A DNA stretch of 39,871 nucleotides, taken from contig CAMKEI010000018.1 in NCBI GenBank assembly GCA_946411525.1, forward strand, positions 1 through 39,871, in the 5' to 3' direction. The notes under the pieces were generated by a model. That model had not been told where the DNA came from. It saw nothing but the letters and a program-made list of their open reading frames with translations, and did no database searches. The position numbers were made by a program, and so were the translations under genes. This document shows, one piece after another, positions 33,306 to 39,871 of this stretch (within the stretch, counting starts at the first letter, position 1; each line of letters opens with the position of its first letter). Origin of the DNA: an uncultured Clostridia bacterium (lineage in GTDB: Bacteria; Bacillota; Clostridia; Christensenellales; Aristaeellaceae).

Positions 33306-33345
33306 AGCGGATCATGATCTCAGGCCGGCTGTATCATGATCCGCT
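33306..33345 (-). terminator. intercistronic hairpin between tctC2 and tctB2
   Basis: A 13-bp perfect stem (AGCGGATCATGAT and its complement, 14-base loop) followed on the minus strand by TTTTCTT. It lies between the receptor gene and the membrane-subunit genes, so it would make the receptor transcript more abundant than the permease transcript. Confidence 0.65.
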
Positions 33346-33417
33346 GGTGCTGTTTGTTATGACTGATCAATCATGATGAGACAGTCTGTAAAAGCCTTTG
33401 CTGGAGTCGGACAGGAA

Positions 33418-34377
33418 TTACTGATCCTTGTTGGCTTCGTAGGCGGCCTTCACAGCCTCATGGTTTTCGGCAAAATAAACCTGGAAATCGTCGTAGCCCA
33501 TGTAATCCACTGTCACGCCGGCTTTTGCGGCTTTTTCAATGAATTCGGCGTTCCCGCAGGCACGGCCGACCGCTTCCGCGAACTCTTTCAGGGCTTCTTC
33601 GGGTGCGCCGGCTTTGGCGGCGAAACCACGCCACATGGTGGATTCAAATCCTTCGTAGCCAAGCTCGGCAACAGTGGGAACGTCGGGGAGCTGCGGGTTG
33701 CGCTCAGCGCTGGTGATGGCAATCCCTACAGCTTCGTTCGCGTCGAGGGCAGGCAGCGCTTCGGACACAAAGGGCGTCGCGACCGTGCAGTCACCGTTCA
33801 TGATGTCGGTCATGGCGGTGGCGCCGCCGTCATACACCAGGCGCTTATAGCTGGTGCCCGTAGCTTTTTCAAACTCAATCTTCAGGAAATCCCAGTGGGT
33901 CCAGGCGCCGCCGATGCCCCAGAGGGTTTTTCCGTCCTGGCCGGCCGCGATCAGATCTTCCAGATTCTTGATACCGGAGGCATTGGAAGCGACAATGACG
34001 TGTGGGTCAGCCGCGAAGCGGGCGACGGGAGCAAAATCTTCCAGCCCGTAGGTCACACCATCCAGCATGATGTTGCCGTTGGTGTCGGTGTTTGCGATAT
34101 AAGCCAGCGTCATGCCGTCAGCGTCCCCGGACAGCAACTGGTTCAGACCGATGGATCCGCCGCCGCCCGTGACGTTGATCACCGTGATGTTGCAGTTCAG
34201 TTCAGCCTTGACGTACTCGAGGATCAGCCGGCAGGCTACGTCGGCGCCGCCGCCTTCCTTCCAGGGAACGATGACCTCAACGGTCTTGCCCTCGTAGAAT
34301 CCCTCCGCGCTGGCTATCCCCATCGCGGATACGATCAATGCGAGTACCAGAACAATTGCGATACAGGTTTTCCTCAT
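33418..34377 (-). CDS. tctC: TctC-type extracytoplasmic carboxylate-binding protein (system 2)
   Basis: A 319-residue Bug/TctC receptor. Signal peptide at 1-24 (LALIVSAMGIASA, cleavage before EGFYEG), no lipobox. Fold markers are VEVIVPWKEGGGADVACRLI, NVTGGGGSIGLNQLL, VTYGLEDFAPVARFAADPHVIVA, GGATAMTDIMNGDCTVAT and VPTVAELGYEGFESTMWRGF. The binding loop with Cys and acidic residues differs from the system 1 receptor, so another ligand is likely. The ATG at 34377 has GGGAGGT seven bases upstream; an earlier in-frame ATG overlaps that site. First gene of the leftward unit with an attenuator hairpin downstream. Confidence 0.92.
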   Translation of the reverse strand: MRKTCIAIVLVLALIVSAMGIASAEGFYEGKTVEVIVPWKEGGGADVACRLILEYVKAELNCNITVINVTGGGGSIGLNQLLSGDADGMTLAYIANTDTNGNIMLDGVTYGLEDFAPVARFAADPHVIVASNASGIKNLEDLIAAGQDGKTLWGIGGAWTHWDFLKIEFEKATGTSYKRLVYDGGATAMTDIMNGDCTVATPFVSEALPALDANEAVGIAITSAERNPQLPDVPTVAELGYEGFESTMWRGFAAKAGAPEEALKEFAEAVGRACGNAEFIEKAAKAGVTVDYMGYDDFQVYFAENHEAVKAAYEANKDQ

Positions 34378-34433
34378 GATGCTACCTCCCATTATTCATT
34401 TTTACACAACAGTTAACCTGTTTTGTTTATTAT

Positions 34434-34463
34434 ATTATACATAATTTCCCAGATAGAATGCAA
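34434..34463 (-). promoter_or_regulatory. promoter of the second Tct operon
   Basis: On the minus strand, TTGCAT (34458-34463) and TATAAT (34434-34439) lie 18 bases apart with an extended -10 TG. Just downstream is an AACAG-GTTAA-CTGTT inverted repeat (34408-34422) that could be an operator. Confidence 0.65.
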
Positions 34464-34560
34464 GACGAAGTTTGAAATATTTTCCTTTTTGTCCGTATGA
34501 TCACGAACATTTTCACTCGACCGTATTCCGGTAAGGAACAGCTTCGGCTTTTTGCACGCA

Positions 34561-34591
34561 AGAAGACTTCCCGATCTTCGGGAAGTCTTCT
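34561..34591. terminator. hairpin terminator after the small membrane protein gene
   Basis: A perfect 14-bp stem with loop TCT, 20 bases past the stop at 34611 on the minus strand. The T run on either side is short, so efficiency is uncertain. Confidence 0.6.
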
Positions 34592-34610
34592 GCGGTTTTG
34601 TTGTTCAGTT

Positions 34611-34940
34611 CTATTTTGCCTTCCTGCAGGAATCCCGGACCAGAATGAAAGCCACCACCATCACGACGACTGCAGTCAGCGCGAAAATCCTGATCAGTTC
34701 CGGTGCAATCAGGTTCATGGATAAGCTCAGCGTCACTGTGATGCAGAGTACGCCGCTCATGATATTCATGACAGCAGAAAGGATCCGGTACCTTTGTCTT
34801 CCCTTTTCCGGGAACGTCTTCAAAGCGGCTTCTTCCCTGTCGGAGAGTTTTTTGGTAATGAGTATTATGATCCCTTTGGCGATGCAGAAGCCGCCCAGTG
34901 CGAGAAACAGATACCATCCGTACTGACTGAAAAAATCCAT
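34611..34940 (-). CDS. small three-helix membrane protein, DUF3784-like
   Basis: A 109-residue protein with three predicted membrane helices (WYLFLALGGFCIAKGIIILI at 9-28, an amphipathic middle helix ILSAVMNIMSGVLCITVTL, and IFALTAVVVMVVAFILV near 85-101) and a charged loop TKKLSDREEAALKTFPEKGRQRYR after the first helix. This pattern matches small Firmicute DUF3784-type proteins, whose function is not known. RBS AAGGATG precedes the ATG. It is monocistronic, between a hairpin downstream and the divergent aldo/keto reductase gene upstream. Confidence 0.7.
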   Translation of the reverse strand: MDFFSQYGWYLFLALGGFCIAKGIIILITKKLSDREEAALKTFPEKGRQRYRILSAVMNIMSGVLCITVTLSLSMNLIAPELIRIFALTAVVVMVVAFILVRDSCRKAK

Positions 34941-35109
34941 AATATCATCCTTATCAGATATAATACTCCCGGTTCTTTGATATTCAGATCATATCACGAT
35001 TGCCGGATATCGTCCACAGGAAGCGGATGAAAACTGCGTCCGGGTTGCACACTGCACCGTAACTTCCGTCGCTTTGGTATTATTTCGTAAAGTTTTTATG
35101 CTCAGACAG

Positions 35110-35140
35110 TTGACTTAGAGTAAACTTTAAGGAGTACATT
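35110..35140 (+). promoter_or_regulatory. MerR-type promoter and operator of the Fe-S aldo/keto reductase
   Basis: TTGACT (35110-35115) and TACATT (35135-35140) are 19 bases apart, and the spacer is filled by the dyad CTTAGAGTAAACTTTAAG (35114-35131, one mismatch from perfect symmetry). This is the arrangement used by MerR-family activators such as the AdhR-type aldehyde sensors. No MerR gene is in the window. Confidence 0.75.
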
Positions 35141-35191
35141 TTTAGCAGAGCAGAAAAAACGATCCGACTCATGATCTGAAGGAGGATTATC

Positions 35192-36328
35192 ATGAAATAC
35201 CGCACGATGGGCAAACTCGGCATTCAGGCTTCCGCCTTCGGCCTGGGCTGTATGCGATTCAACGGCAAAGCTTCCGGGGACAGCACCGTCGATGAACAGA
35301 AAGCGGTTTCCCTGATCCGCCGGGCAATCGACGGCGGCGTTACCTACATCGACACCGCCTATGTCTATCTGGACAGGACCTCCGAAATCATCCTCGGCAA
35401 GGCGCTGCTGGACGGCTACCGGGAGAAGGTAACCATCGCCACCAAGGTCCCGCCGGACCTGGTCAACAGCCGCGAGGACCTGGAAAGGATCCTGGACGAG
35501 GAACTGCGGAAGCTGCAGACAGATCATATCGATTTCTATCTCATGCACGCCATGAACAGACAGAAATGGGAACATATGAAGGCCATCGGTGCATGTGAAT
35601 TCTTTGACGATATGAAGCGGGCCGGAAAGATCCGCTACAAGTGCTTCTCCTTTCACAGCTCCTATGAGGATTTTGAGTATATCCTGAACGACTGGGACTG
35701 GGATATGTGCCAGATCCAGTACAATTTCATGGATATCAGCAATCAGGCCGGGACGAAGGGCCTTGAGCTCGCAGGCAGCAAGGGCATCCCGGTTGTCATT
35801 ATGGAAGGCCTGCTCGGCGGACGGCTGGCCAGCGCGCCGGATAATGTCCAGGCGCTCTACGACGCCTTTCCTGTGAAGCGCTCCGCCGTAGAGTGGGCTT
35901 TCCGCTGGCTTTGTAACCATCCGGAGGTCGGAGTGGTGCTCTCCGGTTGTAATGAACCGGAACAGATCGATGAAAACCTGCGCATCTTCGACACCGTGGA
36001 AGCGGGCATTATGAGTGAGGAAGAGCTGAAGCTCATGGACAGCGTGCGCGAAGCCTATATCAGCCGGACAAAAATCGGCTGCACCGGCTGCCGCTACTGC
36101 ATGCCCTGCCCCAACGGCGTGAACATCCCCGGCATCTTCTCCGCCTGGAACAACTGGTCTCTCTATAACGCCGATCCGAAATCCGACTGGCAGTTCCGCA
36201 TGATCCGCGATAAAAGCAACGGCGCGGACAACTGTGTGTCCTGCGCCGCCTGTGAAGCTGCCTGTCCTCAGCGTCTGAACATTATCGAAAGCCTGCAGTC
36301 CGCCTGGAGCGACCTGACCAACGCCTGA
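35192..36328 (+). CDS. aldo/keto reductase with C-terminal [4Fe-4S] ferredoxin domain
   Basis: A 378-residue protein. Residues 1-290 form an AKR barrel with the full tetrad Asp54, Tyr59 (YIDTAYVYL), Lys85 (ATKV) and His119 (YLMHA). Residues 290-378 carry two cysteine clusters, Cys297/300/303/306 (CTGCRYCMPCP) and Cys348/351/354/358 (CVSCAACEAACP), that bind two [4Fe-4S] centres. This is the widespread clostridial ferredoxin-fused AKR group of unclear substrate, often linked to aldehyde or electrophile stress. AAGGAGG precedes the ATG. The MerR-type operator 50-80 bases upstream supports stress-induced expression. Its stop directly abuts the stop of the convergent next gene, with no spacer. 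Confidence 0.93.
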   Translation: MKYRTMGKLGIQASAFGLGCMRFNGKASGDSTVDEQKAVSLIRRAIDGGVTYIDTAYVYLDRTSEIILGKALLDGYREKVTIATKVPPDLVNSREDLERILDEELRKLQTDHIDFYLMHAMNRQKWEHMKAIGACEFFDDMKRAGKIRYKCFSFHSSYEDFEYILNDWDWDMCQIQYNFMDISNQAGTKGLELAGSKGIPVVIMEGLLGGRLASAPDNVQALYDAFPVKRSAVEWAFRWLCNHPEVGVVLSGCNEPEQIDENLRIFDTVEAGIMSEEELKLMDSVREAYISRTKIGCTGCRYCMPCPNGVNIPGIFSAWNNWSLYNADPKSDWQFRMIRDKSNGADNCVSCAACEAACPQRLNIIESLQSAWSDLTNA

Positions 36329-37366
36329 TTATTCCCAGACTTCTTCCGGCAGATCGTCCAGGTTGAACGAAGAATGATCAAACCGCTTGTATCCTGTCCA
36401 CAGCACCCGGATCTGTCCATGATACGGGATCTCGCATTTGATCCACCAGATGCTGCCGTCCCATGCTTTAGCCAGTACTTTAATGTACTGGTTTTTTACA
36501 TTGTATGTGCCGCCGCCGGCATACTGCGTGCCGGGCCCTTTGCGGGTAGCGAGCCTGTCTGTCGTCAGGCCGTAGGTCTCCCTGCTGCCGGTCTGTTCCG
36601 ACTGCTGCCCGGGCAAATCCGTTTCTCCGTTCAGCGCAGCAGCCGCCTGCTCCCAGGTATAATGGAATCCGTAGCTTTGCCTGTCATCCGCGATATAATG
36701 GGATATGCACTGCTCCCTGCTTTTGTCCAGTTCCTTTTCCACGACGCGGTAAGTATCCTCGCTGACTTGAGCGCCGTTCAGGTAATACCGGTCTTCGCTT
36801 TCTCCGGAAAGCTCAACCTCCAGCATCAGTGAGTTTCGCGGCTCATACAGTCCGTAGCCGCTGCTGAAGTCAAACTGCCGCTTCCATTCCAGTTCCATTT
36901 CAAAGTACCGGACCAGCAGCCCGCCGGACGTTTTGTATATCTCAAATCCCATCAGGTCATCATAATCCGGCCAGGTGATACCCGGCACATACAGAATACA
37001 GCTCCCTGTGCCGTTGTCTGCGCTGTAGACCAGGAGATCTCCCCGCATCTCGTCTTCCGCGTATTCCAGGATCAGCAGTTCCGGAACACCGTCCCCGGTC
37101 AGATCGGACAGGCCGACCGGACAGCATGGAATGACATAATCGGTCTGATTCTCCGTAAACTCGATTTTCCTGTCCTGATAGGCATGGATCGCCTCGGACC
37201 GCGCCTGAAGGATCTGCAGATAAACACTGCTCCGGTCTCCCTGATACACCGTCGGATCGGCAATCTGTCCGTCTTCGTCAGCATATACATATGTTTCTGT
37301 TGCGCACGCTGTTCCGGTCAGCAGCAGGCACAGCACCAGCGCCACCGCTGTCCTGATTGTCCTCAT
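36329..37366 (-). CDS. secreted protein with C-terminal SH3-like domain
   Basis: A 345-residue exported protein. The start is the ATG at 37366, with AAGGAGG nine bases upstream; a longer frame to 37417 lacks one. Signal peptide is residues 1-22 (AVALVLCLLLTGTACA); the TGTAC stretch is not a good lipobox. Residues ~75-150 resemble VCBS/FG-GAP-like calcium-loop repeats (LSDLTGDGVPELLIL), a feature of Clostridia surface or stress-sensing proteins of unknown role. Residues ~265-330 form an SH3-like beta barrel (TTDRLATRKGPGTQY, IKVLAKAWDGSIWWIKCEI), often used to bind cell-wall peptides. No catalytic motif seen. Confidence 0.78.
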   Translation of the reverse strand: MRTIRTAVALVLCLLLTGTACATETYVYADEDGQIADPTVYQGDRSSVYLQILQARSEAIHAYQDRKIEFTENQTDYVIPCCPVGLSDLTGDGVPELLILEYAEDEMRGDLLVYSADNGTGSCILYVPGITWPDYDDLMGFEIYKTSGGLLVRYFEMELEWKRQFDFSSGYGLYEPRNSLMLEVELSGESEDRYYLNGAQVSEDTYRVVEKELDKSREQCISHYIADDRQSYGFHYTWEQAAAALNGETDLPGQQSEQTGSRETYGLTTDRLATRKGPGTQYAGGGTYNVKNQYIKVLAKAWDGSIWWIKCEIPYHGQIRVLWTGYKRFDHSSFNLDDLPEEVWE

Positions 37367-37456
37367 GGCGTCAGCCTCCTTGCCCTTTTGTCCGGTTTTC
37401 CTTTTACCTTCTGTCACAGTACATCATACCGGACAGGCCGTCCCTGTGCAAGTGCT

Positions 37457-38107
37457 TTACAGGCTCAGATCCGCTTCCTCAAACTTTTTTGCGCTGTGCT
37501 GGATACTGAGGGCAGTCCCGCCTGTGAACAGCGCCAGCCCGCCGAGGGTGAACAGCAGCTTATCGCTCATATGCTGCGGATCCGGCTGATCCAGGATATC
37601 CTGCAGGAACGGGATCGTATAGGTGCCGACCACCTCTATCACGATCCATACGAACACTGCCGCCGCGGCGGCCATGAAGGCCTTCCCGGGTTTATTGATA
37701 TCCCGGTAATACAGCGGGAAGAAAAGCATATTGAAGATCGCAAAGATGATCATCCCTTCCCCGATCAGTGCCACGCCGGCGTCCAGTCCGGCCGGATTCG
37801 GCATATTCCCGATCAGGCTCTTGATCAGGATAAACACACCCATCAGGATCAGGTCGGTCACTTCCAGCAAGGCGCAGAAGAGAATCCGCGCCTGTACCGC
37901 GCCGCGGCGGGAAACAGGCAGCGTCAGCGTATAGGTGGCGTCGTGGTTCTCCCGTGCCGTCAGGCAGATAAAATAGATCGCAAGTCCCATATAGAAACAG
38001 CTCACGCCGTAGGGATAACCGGGCACCAGAATCAGCGCGGCGCAGAGGAGCATGATGTATCCCGTGGGATGCATGCACAGTTTCCACTCTTTCATCAGCA
38101 TTTTCAT
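37457..38107 (-). CDS. ABC-2 type transporter permease
   Basis: A 216-residue membrane protein with six hydrophobic segments (YIMLLCAALILVPGYPYGVSCFYMG, ILFCALLEVTDLILMGVFIL, MIIFAIFNMLFFPLYY, AFMAAAAAVFVWIVIEVV, LLFTLGGLALFTGG). The LTARENHDATYTLTLPVSRRGAVQARIL motif is diagnostic for Firmicute ABC-2 permeases of the XRE-AbrB-linked bacteriocin/drug-export type. Start ATG shares four bases with the stop of the ATPase gene, so they are coupled. It is the last gene of the operon led by the XRE-AbrB regulator. Substrate unknown. Confidence 0.9.
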   Translation of the reverse strand: MKMLMKEWKLCMHPTGYIMLLCAALILVPGYPYGVSCFYMGLAIYFICLTARENHDATYTLTLPVSRRGAVQARILFCALLEVTDLILMGVFILIKSLIGNMPNPAGLDAGVALIGEGMIIFAIFNMLFFPLYYRDINKPGKAFMAAAAAVFVWIVIEVVGTYTIPFLQDILDQPDPQHMSDKLLFTLGGLALFTGGTALSIQHSAKKFEEADLSL

Positions 38108-38958
38108 TCCTCATCCGCCTCCTTCTCCAGATGGATCATGATCTCTTCCAGGCTGGCTTCCCGGGTCGTGACGCCTTCAGCGTCTTCCTTCCGGATCAGC
38201 AGGGTATATCCGTCCTTTGTCCTGCATTTTCCGTGAGCGGCCCGCTTCAGTTCAGCCGGGATCTCTCCCCCGCACTCAGCGATTCGCCAGGCGTCACCGA
38301 ACCGCTCCAGGTCGTCGTCCGCCTTCAGGCGCCCCCGCTGCAGGAACAAAATCCGGTCCGCGCACTTCTCCAGGTCGGAGGTGATGTGCGTGGAAAAGAA
38401 CACCGTCTTTCCTTCGTCTTTCAGCCGCAGGAAGACCTCAACCAGTTCTTCCCGGCTGACAGGGTCCAGTCCGCTCGTCGGCTCATCCAGGATCAGCAGT
38501 TCCGCGCCGTGGCTCAGTGCCAGCGCCAGGGCGTATTTGATTTTCATGCCGTTCGACAATTCCGCCGGCGTCTTTTCTCCATCCAGGCCGAAGGCGCTCA
38601 TATACTTCCGGTAGGCGTCGTCATCCCATACCGGATAAAAGGTTTTGGTCACCGCAGTGATCGCTTTCAGCTTCTTCCGGGTGTAATAGGTCATGCCGGC
38701 GGACACGAACCCGAGCCTTTCCTTGATCTCCCGGTCATGTTCCGCCCACGGCAGTCCGAAAAAAGAAATCTCTCCGCTGTCCGGATGAACAAAAGACAGC
38801 ATGGAATTGATGGTCGTGGTTTTCCCGGCGCCGTTCCGGCCGATAAAGCCGGTAATGCTTGCCGGTTTCAGTTCAAAGGAGACATCTTCCAGCCGGAATG
38901 CCGGATAGTATTTGCTCAGTCCCTGCACCTTCAGGGGGCTTCTCATTTCAGAACCCAT
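38104..38958 (-). CDS. ABC transporter ATP-binding protein
   Basis: A 284-residue ATPase. Walker A GRNGAGKT is at 40-47, the signature reads LSNGMKIK at 134-141 (canonical LSGGMKQK), Walker B plus catalytic Glu is LLILDEPTSGLD at 154-165, and the switch His191 sits in FFSTHI. The ~70-residue C-terminal tail is the usual extension of the exporter type. GGAGGG lies eight bases before the ATG. The gene overlaps the regulator stop by 11 bases and the permease start by four, so the three form a coupled operon. Confidence 0.94.
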   Translation of the reverse strand: MGSEMRSPLKVQGLSKYYPAFRLEDVSFELKPASITGFIGRNGAGKTTTINSMLSFVHPDSGEISFFGLPWAEHDREIKERLGFVSAGMTYYTRKKLKAITAVTKTFYPVWDDDAYRKYMSAFGLDGEKTPAELSNGMKIKYALALALSHGAELLILDEPTSGLDPVSREELVEVFLRLKDEGKTVFFSTHITSDLEKCADRILFLQRGRLKADDDLERFGDAWRIAECGGEIPAELKRAAHGKCRTKDGYTLLIRKEDAEGVTTREASLEEIMIHLEKEADEE

Positions 38959-39364
38959 TTTTTATTCCCTCCGCGACAGTCATAAAGAAGCTGGCGTCCA
39001 CCAGCGCGATCCCGCTGTTCTCATCCCCGAGCACCATCAGCTGATCCCCGGGGTTGATGTTGAACACGCGCCGCGCGCGGACCGGAATCACAATCTGTCC
39101 CTTGTCGCCTACCGTGACCACGCCGAACATGTGTTTCCCCTTCATCCCCGGTCTGTTGTCCAGCTCGTTTTCCGGTGCGTTGACCAGGTCATCCAGCATT
39201 ACTCCCAGTACGGAAGCCAGTTTCCCGGACATTTCCAGATCCGGAGTGCTCTCTTCCGTTTCCCATTTGGCGATCGTCTGGCGGGCGACGCCCACCGCCT
39301 CAGCCAGCGCCTCCTGGGTCAGGCCTCTCTGTTTCCGTAGTTTCTGAAGGTTCTTCCCGATCAT
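38948..39364 (-). CDS. XRE-family helix-turn-helix regulator fused to an AbrB/SpoVT domain
   Basis: A 138-residue regulator. Residues 3-60 are an XRE/Cro helix-turn-helix (GLTQEALAEAVGVARQTIAKWE), and residues 80-122 an AbrB/SpoVT-like swapped-hairpin domain (GVVTVGDKGQIVIPVRARRVFNINPGDQLMVLGDE), both of which can contact DNA. This fusion occurs in Firmicutes next to ABC exporters that it presumably controls. The ATG at 39364 has AGGTGGG about eight bases upstream; a longer frame to 39415 is less likely because the promoter lies within it. It heads the operon with the ATPase and permease. Confidence 0.9.
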   Translation of the reverse strand: MIGKNLQKLRKQRGLTQEALAEAVGVARQTIAKWETEESTPDLEMSGKLASVLGVMLDDLVNAPENELDNRPGMKGKHMFGVVTVGDKGQIVIPVRARRVFNINPGDQLMVLGDENSGIALVDASFFMTVAEGIKNGF

Positions 39365-39386
39365 ACATTTCCCACCTTTCGAAAAC

Positions 39387-39415
39387 ATCATATTTCCGGA
39401 TTCTTTGTATGTCAA
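39387..39415 (-). promoter_or_regulatory. promoter of the XRE-AbrB/ABC operon
   Basis: On the minus strand a perfect TTGACA (39410-39415), a 17-base spacer and TATGAT (39387-39392) just before the regulator ATG at 39364, the best promoter match in the right part of the window. Confidence 0.75.
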
Positions 39416-39560
39416 TCAACACAGGCCGACAATTCAAAACGGAAATGTTAATAACCGGTGACATTTGAAACAAGCCATTCAAAAAACATCCCGATGCTTG
39501 AAAACACAGGATGGTTGTGATAACTTAAAATGTGATTTTTTCGAAGGAAGGATGTTCATC

Positions 39561-39871
39561 ATGAAGTCTTATCTTGAGATGACCGCGGAAGAACTGACTC
39601 AGGAACTGGACGAGCTGAAAAAGGAATACAGAAAGGTTCAGGCCATGGACATGCAACTGAACATGAGCCGGGGTATTCCCTGCCTCGATCAGCTGGATCT
39701 TTCCATGGGCATGATGGACGTGCTGGATTCTTCCTCCGATCTGACCTGTGAGGACGGAACTGACTGCCGCAATTACGGTCAGCTGACCGGGATTGAGGAA
39801 GCCCGCGAACTGCTGGGCGATATGATGGAGAACAATCCCAAGGACATCATCATCTACGGGAACTCCTCCCT
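39561..39871 (+). CDS. PLP-dependent aminotransferase (Asp-aminotransferase-like, PF12897 type), N-terminal part
   Basis: The first 103 residues of a gene cut by the right edge. The segment MTAEELTQELDELKKEYR, NMSRGIPCLDQLDLSMGMMDVL and DCRNYGQLTGIEEARELLGDMMENNPKDIIIYGNSS matches the N-terminus of the aspartate-aminotransferase-like (1c) family, in which SRG.P...QLDLS and the YG...G.EAR stretch contact substrate and cofactor. The PLP lysine would be in the missing part. GGAAGGAT precedes the ATG at 39561. A weak promoter (TTGAAA at 39498 and a poor -10) may lie in the 196-base gap before it. Confidence 0.85.
   Translation, partial: MKSYLEMTAEELTQELDELKKEYRKVQAMDMQLNMSRGIPCLDQLDLSMGMMDVLDSSSDLTCEDGTDCRNYGQLTGIEEARELLGDMMENNPKDIIIYGNSS

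Overview
The window looks like chromosomal DNA from a GC-rich member of the Clostridia, probably a fibre-degrading gut commensal. The reasons are strong AGGAGG-type ribosome binding sites, TTGACA/TATAAT promoters, short-linker operons, a split two-subunit transketolase, a YitT membrane protein, an XRE-AbrB regulator beside an ABC exporter, and plant-glycan enzymes (GH78, GH43, a CE1-type esterase). Species cannot be assigned from the sequence alone. No rRNA, tRNA, CRISPR array, phage gene or transposase was seen.

Layout. (1) 1-5405: glycan locus with an unassigned large protein (cut by the window edge) and a GH78 alpha-L-rhamnosidase on the minus strand, divergent from a ribokinase-family kinase. 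(2) 5420-11390: a minus-strand run of small accessory enzymes: P-loop/CYTH protein, two Nudix hydrolases, DinB-like/DUF3795 protein, TfoX-N protein, CatA-like acetyltransferase, nitrilase-like protein, and a protein with an IscB PLMP-like N-terminus. (3) 11567-16664: GH43 glycosidase, metallophosphoesterase, secreted esterase, an unknown 82-residue protein, YitT, and a C-terminal cyclase fragment with its own strong promoter. (4) 16756-34377: a large catabolic locus, the main point of interest. (5) 34611-39871: small membrane protein, a [4Fe-4S] aldo/keto reductase behind a MerR-type operator, a secreted SH3-like protein, an XRE-AbrB/ABC operon, and the start of a PLP aminotransferase.

The catabolic locus is organised around a FadR-type GntR regulator and a 596-base divergent control region. 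Leftward lie gntR, the two transketolase subunits, and an aldo/keto reductase beyond an inverted-repeat element. Rightward lie a TIM-barrel isomerase, a D-2-hydroxyacid dehydrogenase, a PdxA-family dehydrogenase, a TctB-A-C carboxylate transporter, a cupin, a second TIM barrel, an Asp/Glu-racemase-superfamily enzyme and a third TIM barrel that is a paralogue of the first. Converging on it across a bidirectional terminator is a second unit: tctC, tctB, tctA and a metal-dependent amidohydrolase. My inference is that the cell imports one or two related polyhydroxy-carboxylates through the Tct systems, isomerises and oxidises or decarboxylates them, and passes the carbon to the pentose phosphate pathway through transketolase. 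No sugar-acid kinase is encoded in the locus, which separates it from the known PdxA2/DUF1537 tetronate pathways. The substrate cannot be read from the sequence.
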